From JAVVHH01 sp964613945 (lineage in GTDB: Bacteria; Pseudomonadota; Alphaproteobacteria; Acetobacterales; Acetobacteraceae): a stretch of DNA of 64,000 nt. Where the stretch lies: assembly GCA_964613945.1 (NCBI GenBank), contig CAZTJC010000011.1, positions 55,477 through 119,476 on the forward strand. The letters run 5' to 3'. Shown here piece after piece: positions 35,443-43,240 of this stretch (positions within the stretch are counted from its first letter, which is position 1; every line of letters starts with the position of its first letter). The position numbers were made by a program, and so were the translations under genes. The notes beneath the pieces are model-generated. The model saw nothing but the letters and a program-made list of their open reading frames with translations, was not told the DNA's origin and did not search any database.

Positions 35443-35499
35443 GGCGGAGAACTCCGGACAGAGCCCTCATCCTCCGCATGGCCGCCAAGCCGTCAACGA

Positions 35500-35757
35500 T
35501 TAGAGTGCGCGGGTGGTCTCGCGCGGCGGCACCGTCGTCGTGTGGGTCGGCGTCGTCACGCCAGGCGGCGAGATGGTACCGGTGTGACGGTCGGCGCTGG
35601 CTTCCATCGAGGCGTCGTCGTCCTCGGCCATGTTCTTCTTGAACGACTTGATGCCCTTGGCGAAGTCACCCATCAGGTTGCTGACCTTGCCGCTCCCGAA
35701 CAGCAGCAGGACGACCAGCAAGACGATCATCCAGTGCCAGATACTGAAGCTACCCAT
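35500..35757 (-). CDS. tatA: Sec-independent translocase subunit TatA
   Basis: TatA forms the pore-like assembly of the twin-arginine pathway that exports folded proteins. The 85-residue product has the standard layout: SIWHWMIVLLVVLLLFGSGK (membrane helix, hinge with FG), an amphipathic helix KVSNLMGDFAKGIKSFKKNM and a short polar tail rich in Thr and Pro. The ATG at 35757 has a strong GGAGGAAATC upstream; an in-frame start at 35793 would add an implausible leader. No tatB or tatC is adjacent, so tatA is separated from any tatBC genes. Confidence 0.93.
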   Translation of the reverse strand: MGSFSIWHWMIVLLVVLLLFGSGKVSNLMGDFAKGIKSFKKNMAEDDDASMEASADRHTGTISPPGVTTPTHTTTVPPRETTRAL

Positions 35758-35863
35758 GATTTCCTCCGAAGCAGGGGTGGCGAGCACCCCCAAATCCCTG
35801 CCCTGTCACATGGCGCGAGCCGACAAGGCTTGCAAGCGAATTACGGTTGTGGACCGGAACCCG

Positions 35864-36313
35864 CTACGGCGTGATGAAGCCATAGGCTGGATAGGTGGTC
35901 GCGCCCATCGAGCCGGACGGGTCCCACCAGACGCGGACCGCGCTCCAATCATTGCCCGGCGACACGTCGATCACCGGCTCGCCAATCGTGATCCGATGAT
36001 GCACCCAATTGGCCTGATCCACCGTGATCTCGCGGGCTGAGCGCTGGCTGCGCACCACGGCGACATGCCCATAGGGCAAACGCCCGCTCCGCCGCAGCAC
36101 CAGCACGCCGCCCGGCACCGGGTCGGACCCTTTGGCATACTGCCCGTCGGCCTTGTTCCACCAATCGGCCGCATCGCCATAAAGGTGGACGCTGGAGACC
36201 TGGCGCGCATACGGCACGCATTCGAGGTTCGACGACGACCCCAAACCGGGTCGCGACGCACCGCCACAGCCGGCGAGCAAAAAGGCGAGGAGAACGGCGA
36301 CCGTGGACCGCAT
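35864..36313 (-). CDS. CHAP-domain lipoprotein, probable peptidoglycan amidase/endopeptidase
   Basis: The 149-residue product has a lipoprotein signal ending LLAGC (cysteine at about 16) and a CHAP domain: LECVPYAR with the catalytic cysteine (about 32), GGVLVLRR, and YGHVAVVRS with the catalytic histidine (about 83), then ITVDQANW. CHAP enzymes cut peptidoglycan amide bonds by a Cys-His pair. Anchoring by lipid suggests action in the periplasm at the outer or inner membrane. No neighbour clearly shares its pathway. Confidence 0.85.
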   Translation of the reverse strand: MRSTVAVLLAFLLAGCGGASRPGLGSSSNLECVPYARQVSSVHLYGDAADWWNKADGQYAKGSDPVPGGVLVLRRSGRLPYGHVAVVRSQRSAREITVDQANWVHHRITIGEPVIDVSPGNDWSAVRVWWDPSGSMGATTYPAYGFITP

Positions 36314-36376
36314 ACCATTAGCCAGATCAGGTTAACGTGTTCTACTTACGGTAAACCTGGTCATGCAACAACAAAG

Positions 36377-36673
36377 CTAACGCAGCGCCCAGACCAGCCA
36401 TGCCCCCGCCGTCCCGGCCAGGATCGCAACCGACATCTGCCGCGTCGCCAGCATGGTCGCCACCGTGACGGCGGCGCCGAACCACTCCGCCCAACCGCCC
36501 TGCGCCAACGCCGGTGCGACATAGGCGACGAACAGCGCGCCCGGAATATATCCGAGCGCCGCCCGCACGGTCTGGTTGGGCCGGATCGCCCGAAACAGCG
36601 CATAGCCACCAGCGCGGGTTATGTATGTCGCGATCGCCATCGCCCCGATCGCGAGCAGGACATCGGGCCTCAC
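36377..36673 (-). CDS. azlD: AzlD-type small subunit of a branched-chain amino acid exporter
   Basis: The 98-residue product has about four short hydrophobic segments: LLAIGAMAIATYITRAGGYA, an Ala/Gly-rich segment starting GYIPGALFVAYVAPALA, and two C-terminal segments. It matches the AzlD partner of AzlC, which together export branched-chain amino acids or analogues. The start is GTG at 36673, overlapping the azlC stop as GTGA. The open frame extends further upstream but only as a shadow of azlC. Confidence 0.88.
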   Translation of the reverse strand: MRPDVLLAIGAMAIATYITRAGGYALFRAIRPNQTVRAALGYIPGALFVAYVAPALAQGGWAEWFGAAVTVATMLATRQMSVAILAGTAGAWLVWALR

Positions 36674-37383
36674 GCGGCATTTCCCCGCCGCTGGTCCCGC
36701 ATCACGCCGCAGGCCGAGCCTGCCATGGCGCCGGCCACGATATGCCACGACGTCCCCGGCAGCAGCCACGCCACCCCGAGCGCCACCGCAGCCGAGACGA
36801 TCCAGGGCATCAGGTCGCGCCGCCCGTGCCACATAGGCACCAAGATGGAGACGAACACCGCCAGCGCGGCAAAGAAGATCGGGTGACCCGGCGGCGGCCG
36901 AAGCACCCCGCCCATGAGGTGGCCCACCGCCGTGAACACGACCCACACGGCCCACATCAGCACGCCCGAGCCGAACAAGAACCCGGCGTCGGACCGCCCC
37001 GACTGCATCTCCGCCACCGACAGCGCCCAATTCTGGTCGGCCATGACGAAAAGGCTCGCCCATAGCCGCCAGCCGCGGATGCGGTCGAGCCACGGTCCGA
37101 TTACCGGCCCCATCAGCGCCAGCCGCAGGTTGACGATGAACGCCGCCGTCGCGGCCGCCACCACCGGCGCCGGCACGCCCCAATGACCCAATGCCAGCAA
37201 CTGCGCCGACCCGGCATACACCGTTGTACTCATCAGCACCGCTTCGCCCAGGCTGAGCCCCTGCCCCTGCGACACGATGCCGACCACCAGCGCGAACGGC
37301 ACCACCCCAACCTGCAGCGGCAGGCTGCGATACGCGCCCGCGATCATGGCAGCGCGCGAAAACCGGGGCCGGGCGTTGGACAT
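36670..37383 (-). CDS. azlC: AzlC-type branched-chain amino acid exporter, large subunit
   Basis: The 237-residue product is a multi-pass protein of about seven segments with the AzlC signatures LPLQVGVVPFALVVGIVSQGQGLS (opening), VYAGSAQLLALG and FIVNLRLALMG. AzlCD exports branched-chain amino acids and toxic analogues. The ATG at 37383 overlaps the recX stop as ATGA, and its own stop overlaps azlD, so recX-azlC-azlD read as one minus-strand unit. The recX link is probably organisational rather than functional. Confidence 0.9.
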   Translation of the reverse strand: MSNARPRFSRAAMIAGAYRSLPLQVGVVPFALVVGIVSQGQGLSLGEAVLMSTTVYAGSAQLLALGHWGVPAPVVAAATAAFIVNLRLALMGPVIGPWLDRIRGWRLWASLFVMADQNWALSVAEMQSGRSDAGFLFGSGVLMWAVWVVFTAVGHLMGGVLRPPPGHPIFFAALAVFVSILVPMWHGRRDLMPWIVSAAVALGVAWLLPGTSWHIVAGAMAGSACGVMRDQRRGNAA

Positions 37384-37964
37384 CAGCCGCGCTTCAATTC
37401 GGCCAATAGATCGATGGCTGCTTCGGGATCCAGCCGCAACGCCCGTGCCGCGACCTCGCGCGGGAACCCGGCGCGCGCCAGCATGCCCATCTCGCGATTG
37501 CCGTCACCTTCCTCGACGTCGGGCGCGCGGAACGGCCCGATCCGGCGACGCCGAACAAACGCCACCGCGGCCAGGAACTCGGCCTCCGCATCCGGCAACA
37601 CGGTGCCGGCGGTCTCCGCATCCACGCCCTTGGCCGCCAGATGGGCCGACACCGCCACCCGCGACCGCCCTGCCCGCACCAACCGTCGCGACCGCGCCGC
37701 GGCGAACCCCGCATCGTCCAACATCCCGGACGCCGTCAACGCCTGCACCACCTCGCGTGCCGCCGCCCGCGCCGGCACGATCACTTCCGGCGCGGACTCG
37801 GTTGCGTGCTGCCAGCGCAGGATTCGGCGATCCAGCACGCGCAGCAGCCCAGCCTCCGTCGCCGCGAAACGGGCCAGGTGGCGCAATGCCGCCTCGTGCA
37901 GCGACGCACGATCGGGACATTTACCGGGAGGACGCGGCGCCTTTGCCTGGCGAGGGTTGGGCAT
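37383..37964 (-). CDS. recX: RecX family regulatory protein
   Basis: The 193-residue product fits RecX, which binds RecA filaments and limits recombinase activity. It shows the repeated helical pattern: LHEAALRHLARFAATEAGLLRVLDRRI, then GMLDDAGFAAARSRRLVRAGRSRVAVSAHLAAKGV, and a C-terminal repeat. The central RecX motif is the region around residues 75-110. No recA is adjacent. The start ATG at 37964 has no strong ribosome-binding site. It heads the recX-azlC-azlD unit. Confidence 0.82.
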   Translation of the reverse strand: MPNPRQAKAPRPPGKCPDRASLHEAALRHLARFAATEAGLLRVLDRRILRWQHATESAPEVIVPARAAAREVVQALTASGMLDDAGFAAARSRRLVRAGRSRVAVSAHLAAKGVDAETAGTVLPDAEAEFLAAVAFVRRRRIGPFRAPDVEEGDGNREMGMLARAGFPREVAARALRLDPEAAIDLLAELKRG

Positions 37965-38070
37965 CGGTCCTTACTAAAGCCGTGGCCGCCAGGAGCAACC
38001 CTCTGGCCCCCGCCGGAACCGAGGCACCGTCGCTCACGTTGGCGTGCATCGCATCAGCCCGAGGTTTCCC

Positions 38071-38523
38071 GTGAAGACAGCCACTCCACTCGCCATCGCC
38101 TTCCTGCTCGCCACCACTAGCGCCCTGCTCGCGCAAACGCCGGCGGCCCCCGCGGCTCCTGCGGCATCCACCCCGGCGGCGCCATCAGCCGCCGCACCGG
38201 CGATTCCCGGCGTGAGTGCCACGACCGGCAACCCTAACTTGGCCGTGGCCTCGATCAAGCTCGATAGCGGCGTGCGGGTCAGCAAGATCGTCGGCGCGAC
38301 GGTGTTCACCAGCGACAACAAGGACCTGGGCAAGATCGACGATCTGGTCATGACCAAGGACAACCAGATCACCTTGGCGGTAGTGTCCGTCGGCGGCTTC
38401 CTGGGCGTCGGCAGCAAGCTGGTGGCGTTCCCCTACAAGGCGCTGACGCAGGATGGCGACCACCTGACGCTGCCGGGCGTCACCGCAGATTCGCTCAACG
38501 CGATGCCATCCTTCGAGTACTGA
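38071..38523 (+). CDS. Periplasmic PRC-barrel domain protein
   Basis: The 150-residue product has a signal peptide (about 1-22, ending LLAQ), an Ala/Pro-rich linker (about 23-50), and a PRC-barrel-like domain with SKIVGATVFTSDNKDLGKIDDLVMTKDNQITLAVVSVGGFLGVGSKLVAFPY. PRC barrels are small beta domains found in photosynthetic reaction centres, RimM and many stress or surface proteins; no specific function can be given. The GTG at 38071 with GAGG six bases upstream gives a clean signal peptide; an earlier GTG at 38044 would add nine residues. Confidence 0.8.
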   Translation: MKTATPLAIAFLLATTSALLAQTPAAPAAPAASTPAAPSAAAPAIPGVSATTGNPNLAVASIKLDSGVRVSKIVGATVFTSDNKDLGKIDDLVMTKDNQITLAVVSVGGFLGVGSKLVAFPYKALTQDGDHLTLPGVTADSLNAMPSFEY

Positions 38524-38602
38524 GGTTCGGCGATGACGGGCAGGCAATCGCGCGCGCGTTGACTTCGCACGCGCTGCCACGTCAGACTGCTCGCTTGTTC
38601 AG

Positions 38603-38632
38603 CACCGCCGGGCGGATGTCCCTCCGGCGGTG
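38603..38632 (+). promoter_or_regulatory. Leader hairpin upstream of argD
   Basis: CACCGCCGG (38603-38611) pairs perfectly with CCGGCGGTG (38624-38632) across a 12-base loop, ending 36 bases before the argD ATG. A TTGACT at 38559-38564 could be a -35 element, but the -10 match is poor. It may be a terminator for the PRC-barrel gene or an attenuator for argD-argF. No strong T-tract follows. Confidence 0.45.
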
Positions 38633-38668
38633 TTACGGCTGGACGAAAGAAGAGGCCACGGAGCTTCC

Positions 38669-39865
38669 ATGATTCCCGCGCTGATGCCCACCTACAACCG
38701 TGCCGACATCGCTTTCGAGCGGGGCGAAGGCGCCTGGCTGTACACGGGGGACGGCCGACGAATGCTGGATTTCGGCGCCGGGATCGCGACCTCCTCGCTC
38801 GGTCACGGCAACAAGCACCTAGTCGCGGCGATCGCCGAGCAGGCCGGCAAGGTCATGCATACCAGCAACCTGTATCGCGTGCCGCAGGCCGAACGGCTCG
38901 CCGCTCGCCTTGTGGATGCATCGTTCGCCGACAGCGTGTTCTTCTGCAACTCGGGGGCTGAGGCCAACGAGGGCATGGTCAAGATGATGCGCAAGACGAT
39001 GTCGGAGGCCGGCAAGCCGGAGCGCTACCGGGTCATCTGCTTCGACGGCGCCTTTCACGGCCGCACGCTGGCGATGTTGGCCGCGACCGGCAACAAGAAG
39101 TATCTTGCCGGCTTCGGGCCGGAGGTCGATGGGTTCGACCACGTGCCGTTCAACAACCTGAACGCGCTGCGCGACGCCATCGGCCCGGAGACGGCCGGCA
39201 TTCTGGTCGAGCCCGTGCAAGGCGAAGGCGGCATCCGTCCGGCCAGCCTCGATTTCCTGCGTGGGCTGCGTGCCGCCTGCGACGAGTTCGGCATCCTGAT
39301 GGGGCTGGACGAGGTGCAATGCGGCATGGGACGCACCGGCAAGTTGTTCGCCCATGAATGGGCCGACATCGAGCCGGACGTGCTGTCCGCCGCCAAGGGT
39401 ATCGCCGGCGGTTTCCCGATGGGCGCCATCCTGGCCAAGGAACACGTCGCCAAGAACCTGAAGGCCGGCACGCACGGCACGACGTTCGGCGGCAATCCTT
39501 TGGCCTGTGCCGCAGCCAATGCGGTGCTGGACGTGATCCTGGCGCCGGGCTTCCTGCTCGACGTGCAGCGCAAGGGGCAACTCCTGTGGGACAAGCTCGG
39601 CGCGGTCTGCGCCGACTATCCGACGGTGGTGTCCGAAGTGCGCGGTGCCGGGCTTATTCTGGGATTGAAGGCCGAGGTGCCGAACACCGAGTTGCAGGAT
39701 GCCATGCTGGCCGAAGGCCTGCTTGCAGTGGCGGCGGGTGACAACGTGTTGCGGCTAGTGCCGCCGCTCGTCATCACCGACGCCGATATCGACGATGCAG
39801 TGGCCATGATCCGCCTGGCGGTGCGGCGCTGCCTGCCGAGCACGATGAGCGCGGCGGCCAAATGA
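38669..39865 (+). CDS. argD: Acetylornithine aminotransferase ArgD
   Basis: ArgD is the PLP enzyme that converts N-acetylglutamate semialdehyde to N-acetylornithine. Some members also serve as succinyl-DAP aminotransferase. The 398-residue product shows LMPTYNRADIAFERGEGAWL, FCNSGAEANEGMVKMMRK, FDGAFHGRTLAMLAATG, LVEPVQGEGGI, LDEVQCGMGRTGKLFAHE, SAAKGIAGGFPMGA with the PLP lysine, and GTHGTTFGGNPLACAAA. The ATG at 38669 has GGAG upstream. The stop overlaps argF as ATGA, so the two arginine genes are coupled. Confidence 0.94.
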   Translation: MIPALMPTYNRADIAFERGEGAWLYTGDGRRMLDFGAGIATSSLGHGNKHLVAAIAEQAGKVMHTSNLYRVPQAERLAARLVDASFADSVFFCNSGAEANEGMVKMMRKTMSEAGKPERYRVICFDGAFHGRTLAMLAATGNKKYLAGFGPEVDGFDHVPFNNLNALRDAIGPETAGILVEPVQGEGGIRPASLDFLRGLRAACDEFGILMGLDEVQCGMGRTGKLFAHEWADIEPDVLSAAKGIAGGFPMGAILAKEHVAKNLKAGTHGTTFGGNPLACAAANAVLDVILAPGFLLDVQRKGQLLWDKLGAVCADYPTVVSEVRGAGLILGLKAEVPNTELQDAMLAEGLLAVAAGDNVLRLVPPLVITDADIDDAVAMIRLAVRRCLPSTMSAAAK

Positions 39866-40815
39866 GTAGCGCCCTGGCTTTCGCCGACCGGGTCGAGACG
39901 GGAGGTGGCGCCCTGCGTCACTTCCTGGACCTGCGGGACGTCGATTCCGGCACGCTGCGCCGCATGCTGAGTGCGGCCGAGGGGTTCAAGCAGAATCGCA
40001 ACGGACTCAAACCGCTCATCGGCCAGACGTTGGCCATGGTGTTCGAGAAGCCGAGCACCCGCACGCGCGTCAGCTTCGAGGTAGCGATGCGCCAGCTCGG
40101 TGGTGACGTGGTGATGCTATCGGCTGCCGAGATGCAGACCGGCCGGGGTGAAACGGTCGCCGATACCGCCCGCGTGCTGTCGCGCTACGTCGATGCCATC
40201 ATGATCCGCACCGACAACCCGGCGCGCCTGCACGAACTCGCCGAGTATGCCACGGTGCCAGTCATCAATGGGCTGACCAGCGCCAGCCACCCATGCCAGA
40301 TCATGGCCGACGTCATGACCTTCGAGCAGCATCGCGGCCCGATCGCCGGGCAGATCGTCGCCTGGAGCGGCGACGGCAACAACGTCGCCTGCAGCTGGAT
40401 CGAAGCAGCCGTCCGCTTCGGCTTCACCCTGCGCATCGCTACCCCGGAGATGCGGCGCCCGCCGCAGAAATTAATAGATTGGGCGCGCGCCCAGGGCGCG
40501 ACGATCGAACTGACCGAGGACCCGAAGGCCGCCGTCCGCAACGCGGCATGTGTGGTGACCGACACCTGGGTCAGCATGGGCGACGATGCGGGCGAAAGCC
40601 GGCACAACCTGCTGGCGCCGTTTCGCGTCACGTCTGCGCTGATGGCCGCCGCCGCGCCGGACGCGATCTTCATGCACTGCCTGCCGGCGCACCGGGGCGA
40701 CGAGGTCACCGCCGAGGTGATCGACGGGCCGCAATCGGTGGTCTTCGACGGGGCCGAGAACCGCTTGCATGCGCAAAAGGGCGTGTTGACCTGGGCGCTC
40801 GGAGCTGACGCATGA
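39862..40815 (+). CDS. argF: Ornithine carbamoyltransferase ArgF
   Basis: ArgF makes citrulline from ornithine and carbamoyl phosphate. The 317-residue product has the carbamoyl-phosphate loop STRTRVSFEVAM, the conserved INGLTSASHPCQIMADVMTF, the ornithine-binding WVSMG and the catalytic HCLPAHRGDEV. These distinguish it from aspartate carbamoyltransferase. It overlaps argD at the start and a small uncharacterised gene at the end, both as ATGA. Confidence 0.96.
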   Translation: MSSALAFADRVETGGGALRHFLDLRDVDSGTLRRMLSAAEGFKQNRNGLKPLIGQTLAMVFEKPSTRTRVSFEVAMRQLGGDVVMLSAAEMQTGRGETVADTARVLSRYVDAIMIRTDNPARLHELAEYATVPVINGLTSASHPCQIMADVMTFEQHRGPIAGQIVAWSGDGNNVACSWIEAAVRFGFTLRIATPEMRRPPQKLIDWARAQGATIELTEDPKAAVRNAACVVTDTWVSMGDDAGESRHNLLAPFRVTSALMAAAAPDAIFMHCLPAHRGDEVTAEVIDGPQSVVFDGAENRLHAQKGVLTWALGADA

Positions 40816-41096
40816 CGGACCCGATGGCGGCGACCCCGGGATGGGTGGATAGCCGGCTCGACACGATCTTCGCCAAGTTGCCGGAAACTATGAAACCGGC
40901 CGCGGATGCATTCGCCGATTGTCTTGCAGGCAGCAAGGCGCCGGCCGCCCCGAGCGACATGCTTGGGGCGGAGTTTTCGATATGTCATCAGGCGTTTCGA
41001 CGCGCGCTACAGCAGGCCGATGTGGCCGGGCCGTTGCTCGCGGAGGTGATGAGCGACCTCGAAGCGCTCGAGGCGGAGATCGCCGAAGACAGTTAG
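40812..41096 (+). CDS. Small uncharacterised protein coupled to argF
   Basis: The 94-residue product is acidic and mostly helical, with DPMAATPGWVDSRLDTIF at the start, two cysteines in the middle (about residues 42 and 58), and a Leu/Glu-rich end. No membrane segment, signal peptide or known motif is visible. Its ATG overlaps the argF stop as ATGA, so it is very likely translated with argF. I do not recognise the family. Its next plus-strand neighbour is hslO; a minus-strand PEP-CTERM gene sits between them. Confidence 0.65.
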   Translation: MTDPMAATPGWVDSRLDTIFAKLPETMKPAADAFADCLAGSKAPAAPSDMLGAEFSICHQAFRRALQQADVAGPLLAEVMSDLEALEAEIAEDS

Positions 41097-41127
41097 GCCG
41101 CGCCTGAGCCCGGCCTAACCGACCGGC

Positions 41128-41988
41128 TTAGGCGGCGTGTGCGACGGTCTTGCGCCGGGTCGCGGCGAGGACGACGATCCCAGCCCCGAGCAGGCTCAAC
41201 GTCATGGGCTCCGGCACCGGCGTCAGCGCGAAATCGCTCAACGATGTGGTGGAGAACGTGCCGATCGAACTAGCGGCGCCGGTCGCCAGGTTGACCTGGT
41301 ACAGGGCGCTGTTCGTCGCGGCGTAGGCCGTCCCGGTCCTGCCATCGATGTCGAAGCTGACGATGCCGTTGACGCCGAGACGGCCGACGGTGTTGAGCGT
41401 CCCGTTATTCGGCGGCGCCTGGGTGACCAGCGTCGCATTGGCGGCATCCAGATCGTAAAGCGTCGTCGTCGCGACGGTGCCGGCATTCTGGTTGGTGTAG
41501 CCGGCGCCGACGATGCGTGGGCTGACGGTCGCGTTGGCGTCACCAGCCGCATAGGCCAGCGTGCCGTCGACGGTGACGGCGCCGGTATCGACGTTGACGC
41601 GCAGGTTCTGGCCCGAGGTGCCGACGATACGCAGGCGGTCGACGGTGGGGTTGAACGAGATGTCGTAGTCGCCGCCGATCAACCCGATGCTCAGGGTCGA
41701 GGCCAGGGTCGCCGCTCCGGTCGTCGAGTTGATCGTGTAAAGCCGGCCGCTGGCACCGAGGCCATACAGCACGCCGTTGGTCGGCCGGAAATCGATGCCG
41801 AGCACGCTATCGCCGGCGGAAAGACCGCTGATGGCGATCGCGGCGCTGCCGGCGCCCGGAGCGGCGGTGTCGAAGCTGAAGATCGACGTGCCGCCCAGCA
41901 GGCCGGTGGCGGGCACGGCATGGGCGATGGACGACCAGCCGAGAGTCACGGCGATTGCCGCCGCAAATGCAGAAGAACGTGAAGACAA
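41128..41988 (-). CDS. DUF4394-type PEP-CTERM protein
   Basis: The 286-residue product has a signal peptide (about 1-24, ending AHA), a repetitive beta-propeller-like body with LLGGTSIFSFDTAAPGAG, VLGIDFRPTNGVLYGLG, LYTINSTTGAATL and DYDISFNPTVDRLRIVG, as in DUF4394 proteins, and a PEP-CTERM tail: VPEP, a hydrophobic helix and RRK, ending in a few extra residues. It is therefore an exported protein predicted to be sorted by an exosortase. The start is TTG at 41988 with GGAGA about eight bases upstream. It is on the opposite strand to its neighbours. I found no good sigma-54 site before it. Confidence 0.88.
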   Translation of the reverse strand: MSSRSSAFAAAIAVTLGWSSIAHAVPATGLLGGTSIFSFDTAAPGAGSAAIAISGLSAGDSVLGIDFRPTNGVLYGLGASGRLYTINSTTGAATLASTLSIGLIGGDYDISFNPTVDRLRIVGTSGQNLRVNVDTGAVTVDGTLAYAAGDANATVSPRIVGAGYTNQNAGTVATTTLYDLDAANATLVTQAPPNNGTLNTVGRLGVNGIVSFDIDGRTGTAYAATNSALYQVNLATGAASSIGTFSTTSLSDFALTPVPEPMTLSLLGAGIVVLAATRRKTVAHAA

Positions 41989-42056
41989 GATGATTTCTCC
42001 GTTTGTAGGCCGGTACAGAACCTAGCATTCAGCACACTCAAACAGGTAACCACAAT

Positions 42057-42073
42057 ACCAATATACAATTGGT
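42057..42073. repeat. Operator-like dyad between the DUF4394 gene and hslO
   Basis: ACCAAT (42057-42062) and ATTGGT (42068-42073) form a perfect dyad with a 5-base spacer. It lies in a 271-base divergent region that is AT-richer than the genes. It is 69 bases upstream of the DUF4394-type start and 187 upstream of hslO. No gene was seen in 41989-42259. Its role is unknown. Confidence 0.4.
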
Positions 42074-42259
42074 TCAGCGCAATCGTGAGCACCCGATACT
42101 TTCAGAGTAGCTGCTCTGGTTCGGATCGTCTTTCAGCTCTGGACAGAGTTCCTGCTTGTTACTGCTGTAGTTCCGAGTTGCTTTTCGAATGCCGCCCTGC
42201 CCCCTCGCAAGCTCGTCTTCCCGGTTAACTCCGGCCCAATCAGTGACTATGTTGGAGCC

Positions 42260-43240
42260 ATGACCGCGACCCCTGCCTTCCTCGACAGCAACCGCCCCGA
42301 CGTTCCCGACATCGTCGTGCCGCGTGGCGTGTTGCCGTTCCACCTTCCCGGCCGGCCCGTGCGCGGCCGGCTCATCCGGCTCGGCGCGCTCGCCGACGCG
42401 TTGCTGACCCGGCACGAGAACCACGTCGCCGTCACTGCGCTCTCCGGTCAGGCGCTGGCATTGGCCGCCGCCCTTTCATCGGCGTTGAAGTTTCGTGGCT
42501 CGTTCAGCCTGCAGGCCAAGGGCGACGGCCCGGTGCCGATGCTGCTGGCCGACTGCACGGAGGCCGGCGCGCTGCGCGGCTACGCGCGCGCCAACCCGGA
42601 GCGGCTGGCGACCCTGTTGGCCACTGAGCCCGCCCCCTCGGCCGCGGCGCTGCTGGGCCAGGGATACCTGGCCTTCACCGTCGATCAGGGCGAGGACCGG
42701 CACCAGGGCATCGTCGCCATCGAGGGCGAGACGCTGGCTGACATGGCGCTCAATTACTTTGAGACCTCCGAACAGATCGAGTGCAGCGTCCGCCTCGCCT
42801 GCATCCGCACCCCGCATGGCTGGCGGGCCGGCGCCCTGATCCTCGAGCGCATCGCCGGCACCGGCGGCATCGACCCCGACCTCGATACCGACGCGCAGGA
42901 CGAGAGTTGGCACAACGCCACCGCGCTGGCCAACACGTTGTCGGACGCCGAGCTGCTCGATGACGAGTTGACCGGCGAGGAGCTGCTATTTCGCCTGTTC
43001 GGCCTCGAAGGCGTCGCCGCGCAACGCTATCGCGCGCTGGCCTATGGCTGCCGCTGCTCGCGTCAGCGGCTGTCCAACATCCTGGAAGGCTTCCCGGTCG
43101 ATGATCTCGACCACATGGCCATCGAGGGCGACATCGTCATGACCTGCGAGTTCTGCAATCTGGACTTCCGGTTCGACCGCACCGAGGTGCATGGCCTGGT
43201 CCCGCCGAGCGGCGACGCTCCCGGCGAGGCCTCCGCTTGA
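42260..43240 (+). CDS. hslO: Redox-regulated chaperone Hsp33
   Basis: Hsp33 is a holdase activated by oxidation and unfolding; zinc release from four cysteines switches it on. The 326-residue product has the N-terminal Hsp33 domain with PFHLPGRPVRGRLIRLG and a C-terminal redox switch with CRC (Cys264, Cys266) and CEFC (Cys296, Cys299). That is the CxC-CxxC arrangement of the family. The ATG at 42260 has GGAG just upstream. The stop overlaps the next lipoprotein gene. Confidence 0.95.
   Translation: MTATPAFLDSNRPDVPDIVVPRGVLPFHLPGRPVRGRLIRLGALADALLTRHENHVAVTALSGQALALAAALSSALKFRGSFSLQAKGDGPVPMLLADCTEAGALRGYARANPERLATLLATEPAPSAAALLGQGYLAFTVDQGEDRHQGIVAIEGETLADMALNYFETSEQIECSVRLACIRTPHGWRAGALILERIAGTGGIDPDLDTDAQDESWHNATALANTLSDAELLDDELTGEELLFRLFGLEGVAAQRYRALAYGCRCSRQRLSNILEGFPVDDLDHMAIEGDIVMTCEFCNLDFRFDRTEVHGLVPPSGDAPGEASA

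Noticed and set aside
36314..36376. Imperfect inverted repeat between azlD and the CHAP gene
   Set aside because: The arms around CAGGTT/AACCTG pair for only six bases before mismatches, with no T-tract, so I did not call a terminator or operator.
41113..41133. GCCTAA/TTAGGC dyad between the argF-linked ORF and the DUF4394 gene
   Set aside because: It is only six bases per arm without a T-tract and overlaps the stop codon of the DUF4394 gene; too weak to call a bidirectional terminator.
42074..42259. Possible gene or RNA in the DUF4394/hslO intergenic region
   Set aside because: No frame with a ribosome-binding site and no tRNA or structured RNA pattern could be found; only the short dyad stands out.
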